A DNA stretch of 64,000 nt from Actinacidiphila cocklensis (GTDB taxonomy: Bacteria > Actinomycetota > Actinomycetes > Streptomycetales > Streptomycetaceae). Numbering within the stretch: the first letter of the stretch is position 1; each line of letters starts with the position of its first letter. A program made the position numbers and the translations under genes. Below, piece by piece: positions 42,087 to 50,355 of the stretch. Below the pieces are notes generated by a model. That model ran no database searches, was not told the origin of the DNA, and saw nothing but the letters and a program-made list of their open reading frames with translations. The DNA lies in the NCBI RefSeq assembly GCF_907177275.1, contig NZ_CAJSLV010000046.1, positions 1-64,000 of the forward strand, given 5' to 3'.

Positions 42087-42719
42087 TCAGTAGCCGACGG
42101 TGAAGTGCCGCTCGCCGCCCGGGCGTTCGATCTCGTCCAGGACCGCCACCGCCAGGTCCTCCGCCGAGATACGGGACGTGCCGTCGGGGCGGACCAGGAG
42201 GGCGTCCGTGCCGCGGCGGTACGTGCCGGTGCGGGCGCCGGGTTCGAGGAGGGCGGGCGGGCTGAGGTAGACCCAGTCGGCCATGTGGGCGCGGCAGGCG
42301 TCGAGTTGGGCGGCGCTGGCCGCAGCGGCTGCGCGGTACTCCGCCGGTACGTACACCGGGCTGTCGGCGACCAGCCGGCCGGAGTCCCCGGGTATCCGCA
42401 GCGGTGCCGCGCCGCCGACGACGAGGATGCGCGCGCCGGCGGCATCGGCCGCGTCGAGCAGCGCGGTCGTGGTGGCGACGAGGGTGGGTTCCCGGCCGGC
42501 CGGCGGGCGGGTCGCGGCAACGACGACGTCGGTACCGTCGAGCAGCCGGCCCATGCGGGCGGGGTCGTCCGCGTCGCCCTCGACGGCGGTCGCACCCGGC
42601 GGCAGGGCGCCGGGCCGCCGCGTGCGGAAGACCGCGACGAGGTCGTGGCCCCGGCGGGCGGCCTCGGCGAGGACACGCGAGCCGACCATGCCTGCGGCTC
42701 CGACGACGGTGATCCTCAA
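42087..42719 (-). CDS. NAD(P)-binding (NmrA/atypical SDR-like) protein
   Basis: 210 residues from TTG 42719, which has AGAGGA about eight bases upstream. Rossmann motif VVGAAGMVGSRVLAEAARRGHDLVAVFR near the N-terminus; then VEGDADDPARMGRLLDGTDVVVAAT and LVVGGAAPLRIPGDSG, as in the YwnB/BlvR-type atypical short-chain dehydrogenases. The C-terminus ends ISAEDLAVAVLDEIERPGGERHFTVGY. The frame continues upstream with GTG codons inside EVTRPA repeats, so a longer start (GTG 42782) cannot be excluded. It probably shares a transcript with the EamA gene. Reaction unknown. Confidence 0.85.
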   Translation of the reverse strand: MRITVVGAAGMVGSRVLAEAARRGHDLVAVFRTRRPGALPPGATAVEGDADDPARMGRLLDGTDVVVAATRPPAGREPTLVATTTALLDAADAAGARILVVGGAAPLRIPGDSGRLVADSPVYVPAEYRAAAAASAAQLDACRAHMADWVYLSPPALLEPGARTGTYRRGTDALLVRPDGTSRISAEDLAVAVLDEIERPGGERHFTVGY

Positions 42720-42757
42720 CGGGGTGTCCTCTTCCGTTCTGTTGGCTTCAGCGAGTT

Positions 42758-42812
42758 GGTTCACTTCGGCGGGTCTGGTCACTTCAGCGGGTCTGGTCAC
42801 TTCAGCGGGTCT
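42758..42812. repeat. Three tandem 18-bp repeats at the EamA / NAD(P)-binding gene junction
   Basis: GGTCACTTCAGCGGGTCT occurs exactly at 42777-42794 and 42795-42812, with a diverged copy at 42758-42776 and further half-copies either side. It spans the EamA stop codon and reads as EVTRPA repeats in the downstream frame. Repeat number therefore changes the spacing or the possible N-terminal extension of the NAD(P)-binding protein. Confidence 0.85.
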
Positions 42813-43759
42813 GTTCGCTTCGGTGAGCGGGTGGGTGCGGGGAGCTGCCCCGCGACGAGGGCGGCCAAGGCCAGGGCGAACCCGAGGAGTTGGACCAGCC
42901 CCAGGGTCTGGCCGAGCACGGCGGCGCCGAGGACGGCGGCGACCAGCGGCGAGAGCAGGCCGAGCAGCGCCGCGGAGGTGACCGGCAGCGTGGTGACGCC
43001 CTGGAACCACAGGACGTAGGTGATCAGCCCGCCCACCAGCCCCAGCCACAGGTAGCCGAGGGCGGCCTTCGGGCCGATCTCCGGCGGCGCCCCCTCGACG
43101 AGGAAGGTGACGGGCAGCAGGAAGAGGCCGCCCGCGGTGAGCTGCCAGCCGGCGAAGGCGGTGGGGCTGACGCCGGCCGGGCGCCCCCAGCGCCGGGTGA
43201 GCGTCACGCCGAGCGCCATCGTGGCCGCGCCGGCCAGGCCCGCGGCGATGCCGACGCCGTCGAGCGCCGCGTTCGGGCCGATCACCACCAGGCCGACGCC
43301 GGCAACGCCGACCACCCCCCACAACAGCCGCCGGCCGGAGAGGCGTTCACCGAGCACGGCGACGGCCAGGAAGGCGACGACGAGCGGCTGCGCGGCCCCC
43401 AGGGTCGCTGCCACGCCGCCCGGCAGCCGCTCGGCGGCGGTGAACAGCAGCGGCAGGAAGAGCCCGATGTTCAGCACCCCGAGGGCGGCGGCCTTCCCCC
43501 ACCACGCGCCGCGCGGCAGCGTCCTGGTGAAGGCGAGCGCGATCAGTCCCGCGGGCAGCGCCCGCAGCAGGCCCGCGAACAACGGGTGCCCGTCGGGGAG
43601 GAATTCGGTCGTGACGATGTAGGTCGTGCCCCACACCGAGGGCGCGAGGGCGGTCAGCGCGATACGCGGCAGGTTCGCGGGGCGGGCCGCCCCGCCGCTT
43701 CCGCGGACCCCGCCGCCCCCACTGCCCCCGCCGGCCCGCTGGAATGTCTGGCTTGTCAT
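42797..43759 (-). CDS. EamA-family DMT transporter (drug/metabolite exporter)
   Basis: 320 residues with ten membrane segments in two EamA repeats: first ALAPSVWGTTYIVTTEFLPDGHPL..., ending ATLGAAQPLVVAFLAVAVLGERLSGRRLLWG; second GVTLTRRWGRPAGVSPTAFAGWQL..., ending SPLVAAVLGAAVLGQTLGLVQLLGFALALAAL. The N-terminal tail is Gly/Arg-rich. Such carriers export amino acids, purines or other metabolites. It is divergent from a LysR gene with an 87-base gap, the standard arrangement of an exporter and its regulator. Confidence 0.9.
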   Translation of the reverse strand: MTSQTFQRAGGGSGGGGVRGSGGAARPANLPRIALTALAPSVWGTTYIVTTEFLPDGHPLFAGLLRALPAGLIALAFTRTLPRGAWWGKAAALGVLNIGLFLPLLFTAAERLPGGVAATLGAAQPLVVAFLAVAVLGERLSGRRLLWGVVGVAGVGLVVIGPNAALDGVGIAAGLAGAATMALGVTLTRRWGRPAGVSPTAFAGWQLTAGGLFLLPVTFLVEGAPPEIGPKAALGYLWLGLVGGLITYVLWFQGVTTLPVTSAALLGLLSPLVAAVLGAAVLGQTLGLVQLLGFALALAALVAGQLPAPTRSPKRTDPLK

Positions 43760-43812
43760 GGGCACAAGTCTCTTCGCCCGGTGATCGATGAGTCCAACAC
43801 ATCCTTGTCACG

Positions 43813-43835
43813 CCATCGATCGCGATACGTGATGG
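43813..43835. promoter_or_regulatory. Candidate LysR binding site between EamA and LysR genes
   Basis: CCATC at 43813 and GATGG at 43831 form an inverted repeat around GATCGCGATACGT, i.e. an ATC-N-GAT dyad with the T-N11-A spacing style of LysR sites. It lies just ahead of the LysR start and within the shared control region. Confidence 0.5.
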
Positions 43836-43846
43836 ATGATGGACCC

Positions 43847-44755
43847 ATGGAGCTCCAGCAGATGCGGTACGTCGTCGCCGTGGCCGAGACGAACAGCTTC
43901 ACCCGGGCCGCGGAGCGGTGCCTGGTCGTCCAGTCCGCCCTGAGCCACCAGGTCGCCCGGCTGGAGAAGGAGTTGGGCGCGCGGCTCTTCGAGCGGACCA
44001 GCCGCCGTGTACGGCTGACCCCGGCAGGCGAGGCCTTCCTGCCGGCCGCCCGCCAGTGCCTGGACGCCGCGGAGCGGGCCGCCGCCGAGGTCGCGGCGGC
44101 CGTCGGCGAGGTGCGGGGCCGGCTCGTGGTGGGGCTGATCCCCACGGTCACCGCCGTCGACGTCCCCGCGGCGCTGCGCGACTTCCACGAGCGCCACCCG
44201 CAGGTGCGCATCAGCCTGCGGGTGGGAGCGAGCGACGACCTCGTCGAGCAGACCGCGGAGGGAGCCCTCGACGTGGCCTTCCTCGGGCTGCCCACCACCA
44301 AGCAGCCGCGCGGCGTCGCCGCCCACGAACTGGCCCGCGGCAACCTGCTCGCCGTGGTCGCCCCCGACCACCGGCTGGCCGGCCGGCCCTCGGTCAGCCT
44401 GCGCCGCCTGTCCCGCGAGGTGTTCGTCGACTTCCCGGCGGGCACCGCCGGCCGTGCCCAGTCCGACCAGGCCTTCGCCGCGGCCGGTTTGACCCGCGAC
44501 GTCGCCTACGAGGTCACCAACGCGGACTTCATCACCCGCCTCGTCGGCCCCGGCCTCGGCGTCGCCCTGCTCCCCTCCGCCTACACCCCGTACCTGACGG
44601 GCGTGTCCACGATCGAGGTCACCGACGCCCCGGCCCGCGTCGAGTACGTCGTCTGGAGCCGCACCGCCCCCACCCCGGCGGCCACCGCCTTCCTCACCCT
44701 CCTGGCCAGGGACGCGCCCGGCATCCCGACGCCGGGCGCTACCGTCACGCCGTGA
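43847..44755 (+). CDS. LysR-family transcriptional regulator
   Basis: 302 residues. The N-terminal winged helix reads MELQQMRYVVAVAETNSFTRAAERCLVVQSALSHQVARLEKELGARLFERTSRRVRLT, the family signature. The effector domain begins GRLVVGLIPTVTAVDVPAALRDFHERHPQVRISLRVG and has the two-lobe periplasmic-binding-protein fold. ATG 43847 is the typical LysR start; ATG 43832 is in frame but less likely. It most likely controls the divergent EamA exporter. Its stop overlaps the next small gene (GTGA). Confidence 0.93.
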   Translation: MELQQMRYVVAVAETNSFTRAAERCLVVQSALSHQVARLEKELGARLFERTSRRVRLTPAGEAFLPAARQCLDAAERAAAEVAAAVGEVRGRLVVGLIPTVTAVDVPAALRDFHERHPQVRISLRVGASDDLVEQTAEGALDVAFLGLPTTKQPRGVAAHELARGNLLAVVAPDHRLAGRPSVSLRRLSREVFVDFPAGTAGRAQSDQAFAAAGLTRDVAYEVTNADFITRLVGPGLGVALLPSAYTPYLTGVSTIEVTDAPARVEYVVWSRTAPTPAATAFLTLLARDAPGIPTPGATVTP

Positions 44756-44961
44756 CCGCGACCGGCCCGGCCCCCCGCTGCCCGTCCTGCGACGGGCCGG
44801 TGACCTTCACCGCCCTGGTCCTCGCCCACAGGGAGGAGGACGGCAAGCGCGTCTGCCGCGGCGTGTGGCAGTGCGCCGACCGCCACCTCTGGTGGAGCTG
44901 GGCAGACCGCCCGGGCGACCCCCTGGAGCCCTGCCCCTACCCCGACCTCTTCGGAGCCTGA
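44752..44961 (+). CDS. Small CxxC zinc-ribbon-like protein
   Basis: 69 residues starting at GTG, overlapping the LysR stop by four bases. It contains CPSC near residue 10 and two further cysteines (VCRGVWQC), enough for one zinc site, and ends in an aromatic stretch HLWWSWADRPGDPLEPCPYP. No function recognised. Translational coupling to LysR supports expression as a unit. Confidence 0.7.
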   Translation: MTATGPAPRCPSCDGPVTFTALVLAHREEDGKRVCRGVWQCADRHLWWSWADRPGDPLEPCPYPDLFGA

Positions 44962-44986
44962 CAGCCCACATCATCGGCTGAACGCT

Positions 44987-45483
44987 TCAGGGAGAGGGCG
45001 ACGGCAGTAGTGCCCGGACCTCCTCCGCGTCCGGGAGGTCGATGCCGGCGAGGATCGTCTCGGCCTCGGCGCGGCAGGCCGCGGCCTCGGCGGCCTGGTG
45101 GGCGGCGACGCCTCCAAGTGCTCCGCGGCCTCGTCGTAACGGCCGCCGTCACGCAGGAGGTTGCCCAGTTCGCGGCGGGCGTCGGCGCTCCGGTCCGGGT
45201 CGCCCACCGCCTCCCACAGCGCGACGGACTGCCGCAGCAGCACGACCCCGCGCTCGACGCGGCCTTCGTGGTCGTAGCTCTGCCCCAGCCTGAGCAGGGC
45301 GTCCGCGGTCGCCCGGTCGTCACCCAGGGGCTGTACTGCCACGAGCGGCCATGCCCACCCCCGCAGCCAGACAACCGGCCCGGGGAGCGTGCCCCCGGTC
45401 GCCACGTTCACCGCCACCGCGAGCAGCACCGAGAACACGCTTGATGCCGATGCCAGCACCATCACCACATGACGCCGCCGCAC
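44987..45483 (-). pseudogene. TPR-containing membrane protein, frameshifted
   Basis: From GTG 45483 the frame gives a membrane segment (MVLASASSVFSVLLAVAVNV), GTLPGPVVWLRGWAWPLVAV, then two TPR-like units (ADALLRLGQSYDHEGRVERGVVLLRQSVALW; ADARRELGNLLRDGGRYDEAAEHLEA). Near 45110 the frame shifts: continuing gives an Arg/Pro artefact, while the +1 register restores AAHQAAEAAACRAEAETILAGIDLPDAEEVRALL and a stop at 44987. The membrane part joins the TPR part abruptly (LVAVQPLGDD), hinting at an internal deletion as well. A sequencing error could also explain the shift. Confidence 0.65.
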
Positions 45484-45709
45484 GATCCCCCCTCTCCCCG
45501 GCGTCTTCAGTGTGGCAGTGGCATCGCCACCGTGGCCGAGCCCGGCAGGCGCGAACCGCGGATCGCTTCCGGAGTTCCAGCGCCGGTGCCGCAGCAGCGA
45601 CCCGAGTGCCAGGCCGGCGCCCAGGCGGACCAGGGCGCCGGCCGATGTCCGCCGTGCGGGCGACGACAAGGGCGACGGCACCGGAGCCGTGCCCCGGCAG
45701 CCGAGCGGC

Positions 45710-46285
45710 TCAGCCGATTCGTGAGCACAGCTCGTCGGTCGAGCCGTGCACCATGGTCAGGGTCTTGTATCCGGTGGGGCTGAACTCCAGCGTGTACACG
45801 CCGTCGATGGTGTACAGGCCTCGGGCCAGGGTGCCGCTGTTCTCGCCGAACCCGATCAGCACCGGCCCGAGCACGTACCAGAGCTGGGAGCCGTCGGTGC
45901 GGTAGTCGACGACGGCCGTGCCGCCGGCGTCGGCGTCGTAGAAGGCGCCGGTATCGGTGTTGGTGAGCCGTACGACCAGGTCGCCCTTGTACGCGATCCG
46001 CTTCGCGGTGCCGTCGGGATACGTGTCGAGGACGCGCTGTACGACGTCGTCGACGACGGGTTCGCCGTGGACGGGGAAGTCGCACCGAAGACCGGCCGCC
46101 TTGTCCCACGGCGCCGACGGCGCGGGGACCCAGCCGGCAGCGGCGTCCCCGGCGTTCAACGCGGGCGTGGGCGCTTTCGCGGGAGCGGATGCGGATGCGG
46201 ATGCGGATGCGGATGCGTTGGAAACGGGTGCCGCGCCGATGGCGACGGCGGCAAGTACCGACAGGGCAATGGAAGTTCGTCGCAT
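45710..46285 (-). CDS. Hypothetical secreted protein
   Basis: 191 residues from ATG 46285 with GGGAAG upstream. Signal peptide ~1-30 (IALSVLAAVAIGAAPVSNASA) followed by an SASASASA run encoded by GCGGATGCG-type hexamers at 46187-46220. The mature domain is a beta-rich NTF2-like or lipocalin-sized fold: VQRVLDTYPDGTAKRIAYKGDLVVRLTNTDTGAFYD, then QLWYVLGPVLIGFGENSGTLARGLYTIDGVYTLEF. Two cysteines (LRCDF, ELCSR) may form a disulfide. I do not recognise a function. Confidence 0.8.
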   Translation of the reverse strand: MRRTSIALSVLAAVAIGAAPVSNASASASASASAPAKAPTPALNAGDAAAGWVPAPSAPWDKAAGLRCDFPVHGEPVVDDVVQRVLDTYPDGTAKRIAYKGDLVVRLTNTDTGAFYDADAGGTAVVDYRTDGSQLWYVLGPVLIGFGENSGTLARGLYTIDGVYTLEFSPTGYKTLTMVHGSTDELCSRIG

Positions 46286-46380
46286 GCTTCTTCCCGGGTG
46301 AGGTGGTGGAGTTCCGGGCCTCATCCTCACCCTCGCCGCTGACCGGATTCTCACCACGGCGCCCTAGGATGAGGCCAGCC

Positions 46381-47724
46381 ATGGAGTTCCAGTTGCTCGG
46401 ACCGTTCGAGGGCCGCCACGAGGGCGAGCGCGTCATGCTCGGCGAGCGCCGCCAGGAACGCTGCCTGCTGGCGATCCTGCTGCTGGACGCCGGCCGCGTG
46501 GTGACGACCGCACGCCTCATCGACCTGCTGTGGAACGGCTCCCCGCCCGTCTCTGCCCGCGGCACCGTGCACACGTACATCGGCAGGGTGCGGGCCCGGC
46601 TCAGGGCGTACGGGCTTCTCATCGAGACCCGCCACGACGGCTACGTGCTCGACCCCGGCCACCACACGATCGACGCACAGGAGTTTCTGAAGTTCGTCGG
46701 GGAGGCGGCCATGGCCGGCGATCCCGAGGAACAGACGCGCTGGAACGACCGGGCGCTGGCACTGTGGCACGGCCCGCTGCTCGCCGACGTCATCGACGAT
46801 GAGCTCCGCGGCCGGCTCGGCGGCCGGCTCACCGAGTTGCGGTTGTCCGCTCTGGAGCAGCGGGCGGAGGTACGGCTCACCATGGGCCTGCACGAGCGGG
46901 TCCTGGCGGATCTGGCGCCCCTGGCCCACGAACTCCCCTCGCGGGAGCGGCTCGTCGTCGCCCGGATGACCGCCCTGTACCGAAGTGGCCGTCGGGCGGA
47001 GGCCCTTGAGGTCTACCGGCATGCGCGCCGCGTGCTGGTGACCGAGCTGGGCATCGAGCCGGGCCCCGCGCTGGCCACGCTGCACGACCGCATACTCCGG
47101 GCCGACCCGCGGCTGGACCGCCCGCCTGCCCCCTTGTACGCCGTGCGGGTGGGCGAAGAGTGGCTGCCGTGGAGCACCAGCGGGCATCCGGCTCTGGAGT
47201 TCTGCAACACGTACGCGGGCTGGGGTAACCCGGGGCTTCCCGGTGCGGAGTGGTTGCGCCGCTACTCCACCCTCGCCGTGTGGGCGGGCCACATGGACCT
47301 GGCGGACGACCCGGTCGTCGACCGGCTGCTCCAGCGGGCGCGGGAGTTTCCCGAGGAGGCCACCGCCGCGTTGGAGGAGGCCCGGCTCTTCCGCAAGCAG
47401 CTCTACGCCTGCCTGACCGACCCGCACGACGCCCGCGCGTTCAACGCCGTGGCCGCCGTCGTGCAGGACGCGGCCGGCTCCGCGGTCTTCACCCTGGGAG
47501 ACGACGGCCTGGGCCGATGGCGGCTGTCCCCGGCCGCAGGCCTGCGGCTGCCCGTGCTCGCCACCGCCCGCGGTGCCGCGGAGCTCCTGGCCGACCCGCG
47601 GCGCTTCACGATCCGCTCCTGCGCCAGTGACGACTGCGGTTGGGTCTTCCTCGACCACAGCGGTCGCCGTCGCTGGTGCAGTCTTGCGACCTGCGGCAGC
47701 CGCCGGGCGCCGGCCGGGGGCTGA
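46381..47724 (+). CDS. SARP-type regulator fused to ABATE and CGNR zinc-finger domains
   Basis: 447 residues. Residues ~1-95: OmpR-like winged helix of SARPs (MEFQLLGPFEGRHEGE..., LLWNGSPPVSARGTVHTYIGRVRARL). Residues ~96-245: bacterial transcriptional activation domain of TPR-like helices, ending VYRHARRVLVTELGIEPGPALATLHDRIL. From ~258 the sequence changes to PWSTSGHPALEFCNTYAGWG, the start of an ABATE stress-response domain, and the end is a CGNR zinc finger: CASDDCGWVFLDHSGRRRWCSLATCGSRR. ABATE-CGNR proteins are usually stand-alone regulators. The chimera would have two DNA-binding ends. Target genes are unknown; no biosynthetic cluster is adjacent. Confidence 0.88.
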   Translation: MEFQLLGPFEGRHEGERVMLGERRQERCLLAILLLDAGRVVTTARLIDLLWNGSPPVSARGTVHTYIGRVRARLRAYGLLIETRHDGYVLDPGHHTIDAQEFLKFVGEAAMAGDPEEQTRWNDRALALWHGPLLADVIDDELRGRLGGRLTELRLSALEQRAEVRLTMGLHERVLADLAPLAHELPSRERLVVARMTALYRSGRRAEALEVYRHARRVLVTELGIEPGPALATLHDRILRADPRLDRPPAPLYAVRVGEEWLPWSTSGHPALEFCNTYAGWGNPGLPGAEWLRRYSTLAVWAGHMDLADDPVVDRLLQRAREFPEEATAALEEARLFRKQLYACLTDPHDARAFNAVAAVVQDAAGSAVFTLGDDGLGRWRLSPAAGLRLPVLATARGAAELLADPRRFTIRSCASDDCGWVFLDHSGRRRWCSLATCGSRRAPAGG

Positions 47725-48108
47725 GCGGGGCGCCCCCGGTACTCGCATCGAGCCGACTCATCTGTCTTCTCCTCAGGCCTCTGTGCGCCTGGCCGCTCCC
47801 CCAGCGGTCCACTTCAGCCGCCTGCAAGGCAGCCAGAGGGAGCCGAGCACCGTCACTCCCCACGGCTCTCACTCACCCCAGCGGCCGCGGCCGCACTGGC
47901 CATCGGCACCGCCTTGCCTTCCGCGGCGGACGCGGCCGAACCGGCGGCGGCGCCGGGCACGGCAAAGCGTCCGCGGCCGGCCGACAGCGGCTGATTCGGG
48001 GAGGTCGGGGCCGCCGCCGTCAGGTGGGGCTGAAGGGCAGCGTGTAACGCTCCGGCCGCAGGACGCCAAGAGGAGTGAAGGCAACGCAAGAGACCAGAGG
48101 GAGTCGAT
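47725..48108. other. Intergenic region upstream of ECF sigma gene
   Basis: About 380 bases with no convincing gene on either strand. TGTAAC near 48043, in the last 70 bases, could be a -35 element for the ECF operon, but no matching -10 could be fixed. Confidence 0.45.
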
Positions 48109-48705
48109 GTGAGGCATCCGCCGGGCAGTTACGAGGTGGCGCGGATCGGTGAGGATCCGGAGGCGTTCGAGGCGTTCTACCGAGAGCACATGGAGGCGGT
48201 GCTGAGGTACGCGACCCGCCGCAGCCGTGATCCGCACGCCGCGGCAGACCTTGTGGCCGACGTATTTCTCGCGGCGATCTCCGCGGCGGCCGGTTACCGG
48301 GAGGAGCTGGGCAGCCAGATCGCGTGGCTGCACGGCATCGCCCGCAACGTCGCGGCGGCCGAGAACCGACGAGCCGCCCGAGCGCGGGTGGCCGAAGGCC
48401 GGATCTCCGGCCGTCGGTATTTGGACGCCGACGACATCGCCCGGCTGGAAGAACGCATCGACGCCGAACGGGAGGGCCGCGCGCTGATCGAGCGCATGGC
48501 CTCGCTGCCGGCCGGCCAGCGTGCCGTGCTGGAACTGGTCGCAGTGGACGGCCTGACCGTCGCGGAGGCCGCCACGGCGCTCGGCATCAACGGGGTGGCC
48601 GCCCGGGTGCGCCTGCACCGCGCCCGGTCTGCCCTGAAGGACACAGCGGTACCGGTGGTCCCTGAAACCCTCCCGCCCTTCCCGTCCCTGATGGAGGTCC
48701 GATGA
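48109..48705 (+). CDS. ECF-type RNA polymerase sigma factor
   Basis: 198 residues starting at GTG, with GGGAG five bases upstream. Region 2: FEAFYREHMEAVLRYATRRSRDPHAAADLVADVFLAA. Region 4: RMASLPAGQRAVLELVAVDGLTVAEAATALGINGVAARVRLHRAR, with the recognition helix clear. This places it in the sigma-70-like ECF class. The ATG of the following membrane protein overlaps its stop (ATGA), so the two are coupled and the second may act as anti-sigma factor. Signal and regulon are unknown. Confidence 0.92.
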   Translation: MRHPPGSYEVARIGEDPEAFEAFYREHMEAVLRYATRRSRDPHAAADLVADVFLAAISAAAGYREELGSQIAWLHGIARNVAAAENRRAARARVAEGRISGRRYLDADDIARLEERIDAEREGRALIERMASLPAGQRAVLELVAVDGLTVAEAATALGINGVAARVRLHRARSALKDTAVPVVPETLPPFPSLMEVR

Positions 48706-49412
48706 ACACCGAAGGCTTTGAGGATCGGTTGATGCACGAGCTGAAGGACCATGTCCGGCAGAGCGCCCAGCATGTGAATACCGAAGAGACCGACGGCGCC
48801 CGCCCGGTCCGCAGCCGCCGGGTGCGCTGGGTACCGGTCGGGCTTGTCGCCGGGCTGGCCGCCACGGTGGCGGCCACCACGCTCATCGTCGGCCAGTCCG
48901 CCTCCCCGGGCGCTCCCGGCGGCCTGACGGCTTCCGCAGACGGCGGTCGTTCTCTGAACCGGATCACGAACGCCGCCTACACCCTGGAAAAGGAGCCGGC
49001 CGGTGGGGTCAAACTGACCATCGAGAACTCGTCGGGCAAGCCGGACATCGAGGGCATGCGGAACGACCTGGCCCGCATGGGCGTGCGCGCCAAGGTACTC
49101 GCGGGAGACCCGAGCTGCTCCGCTGATAGTGGTGCCTCGGGCGATCCGATTCCCGAACCGTCCAACGGGCACGCGGGGGAGGTCGCTCCCTATTTCCACC
49201 TCAGGGGTGCGGCTGGCAGGCTCGTTGCCTACATCTACCCTGCCAAGGTGCCGGCCGGCAGCACGCTCACGCTCGGGTTTCCGTTCGCTGAGGTTCGCCC
49301 GGACCACGCTCTGGATGTCTTGGTGATCAGCGCGTCCAAGGGCGACGGCCCGAAGTGCATCCCGGCGGGGACCGAAGACGACATCCGCCACGAACCTACG
49401 GCAGTGCGCTAG
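48702..49412 (+). CDS. Single-pass membrane protein, probable anti-sigma partner of the ECF factor
   Basis: 236 residues. A ~40-residue cytoplasmic N-terminus (FEDRLMHELKDHVRQSAQHVNTEE) precedes one membrane helix near residues 43-65 (VPVGLVAGLAATVAATTLIVG) and a ~165-residue outer domain with two cysteines. Topology fits an ECF anti-sigma factor, but there is no zinc HxxxCxxC motif, so it is not a classical ZAS protein. Genes of this plan regularly follow such ECF factors in Streptomyces. Role inferred from coupling and topology. Confidence 0.75.
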   Translation: MNTEGFEDRLMHELKDHVRQSAQHVNTEETDGARPVRSRRVRWVPVGLVAGLAATVAATTLIVGQSASPGAPGGLTASADGGRSLNRITNAAYTLEKEPAGGVKLTIENSSGKPDIEGMRNDLARMGVRAKVLAGDPSCSADSGASGDPIPEPSNGHAGEVAPYFHLRGAAGRLVAYIYPAKVPAGSTLTLGFPFAEVRPDHALDVLVISASKGDGPKCIPAGTEDDIRHEPTAVR

Positions 49413-49426
49413 GCCTGTTGTGACAT

Positions 49427-49470
49427 GCGGACGGGACGGACGAGGTGATGCCCAGGTCCGGCCCGTCCGC
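49427..49470. terminator. Hairpin between ECF operon and GNAT gene
   Basis: GCGGACGGG at 49427 pairs with CCCGTCCGC at 49462, filling the gap between two convergent stop codons. Confidence 0.65.
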
Positions 49471-49476
49471 TCGTCT

Positions 49477-50355
49477 CTACAGGTCGAGCTGGTACTGCAG
49501 TGTCGTGTGCGTGGGCAGGTAGCCGAGGCTGTCGCTGATGTGTCTCATGTGCGTGTTGCTGTCGGCGGTGTCGGTCAGGAGGCCGCCGAGGTCCGGGTAG
49601 TGCCCGTGGGCTTGTCGGATCGACTCGGCCTTCATCCAGCGGCCGAGCCCGTGTCCGCGGTGCTCGGGAAGCACGCCGGTGCCGTAGTGCTGGGCATCAC
49701 CTGTGCCGCCGCCGGGCACGACGAGTTCGGTGAACCCGGCGATCGAGCCGTCGGAGGTGTCGATGGCGACGACGGTGTGCAGGTGGTCGCCGCGCTGTTC
49801 GACGGCCTTCGCCGCAGCCCGGACCCGGTCCACGTCCCAGGTCGTGGTGCCGTGGTCGGTGTCCTCCATGGGCATGTCGTCCATGGCGCGACGTGAGTCG
49901 GCGAAGGTCTGGGCGAGATCGTCCGGGACGGTTCCCTGCCAGGATGCCAACCGGTAGCCGGAATACGGACCTTCAATGATCTCTGCCAGGGAGGGGATGT
50001 CCACATCGGCCAGGGGCAGGCGGGAGTACCTCAGGGTGAGGACCTTGCGGAAGCCGCGGGCCGGCAGGAAGTGGTCGCCGGGCGATCCCGCCCCGGCCTG
50101 CGCTACGACGCAGCGCCGGGTGTTGTCCCGGGCGGCGGCCACGGCAGTGTCGAGTAGCCGGGAGCCGACGCCCTTGCGGCGCTCCACGGGATGGACGTGG
50201 AGGTTCAGTTCGGCCAGGTGCTTTTGCCCGCCATCGAACAGGCGCAGAAAGGCCGTCCCGACAGGGATGGAATCGGCGTCGGACGCCAGCCATGCAAGAC
50301 GTCGGCTGTGCGCACCGTGAGCGGGGTCGGTCAGTGGGGTGATGCGGAGCGACAA
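49477..50355 (-). CDS. Two-domain GNAT acetyltransferase
   Basis: About 292 residues in two GNAT-like halves. The first has LNLHVHPVERRKGVGSRLLDTAV, with the RxxGxG acetyl-CoA loop (RRKGVG). The second has YGTGVLPEHRGHGLGRWMKAESIRQA, again an acetyl-CoA loop (RGHGLG), and ends MRHISDSLGYLPTHTTLQYQLDL, typical of tandem GNAT proteins. TTG 50355 has GGAGA just upstream; the frame also opens at TTG 50382. Acceptor substrate unknown. Third-position GC is lower here than in neighbouring genes, a hint of different origin. Confidence 0.85.
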   Translation of the reverse strand: MSLRITPLTDPAHGAHSRRLAWLASDADSIPVGTAFLRLFDGGQKHLAELNLHVHPVERRKGVGSRLLDTAVAAARDNTRRCVVAQAGAGSPGDHFLPARGFRKVLTLRYSRLPLADVDIPSLAEIIEGPYSGYRLASWQGTVPDDLAQTFADSRRAMDDMPMEDTDHGTTTWDVDRVRAAAKAVEQRGDHLHTVVAIDTSDGSIAGFTELVVPGGGTGDAQHYGTGVLPEHRGHGLGRWMKAESIRQAHGHYPDLGGLLTDTADSNTHMRHISDSLGYLPTHTTLQYQLDL

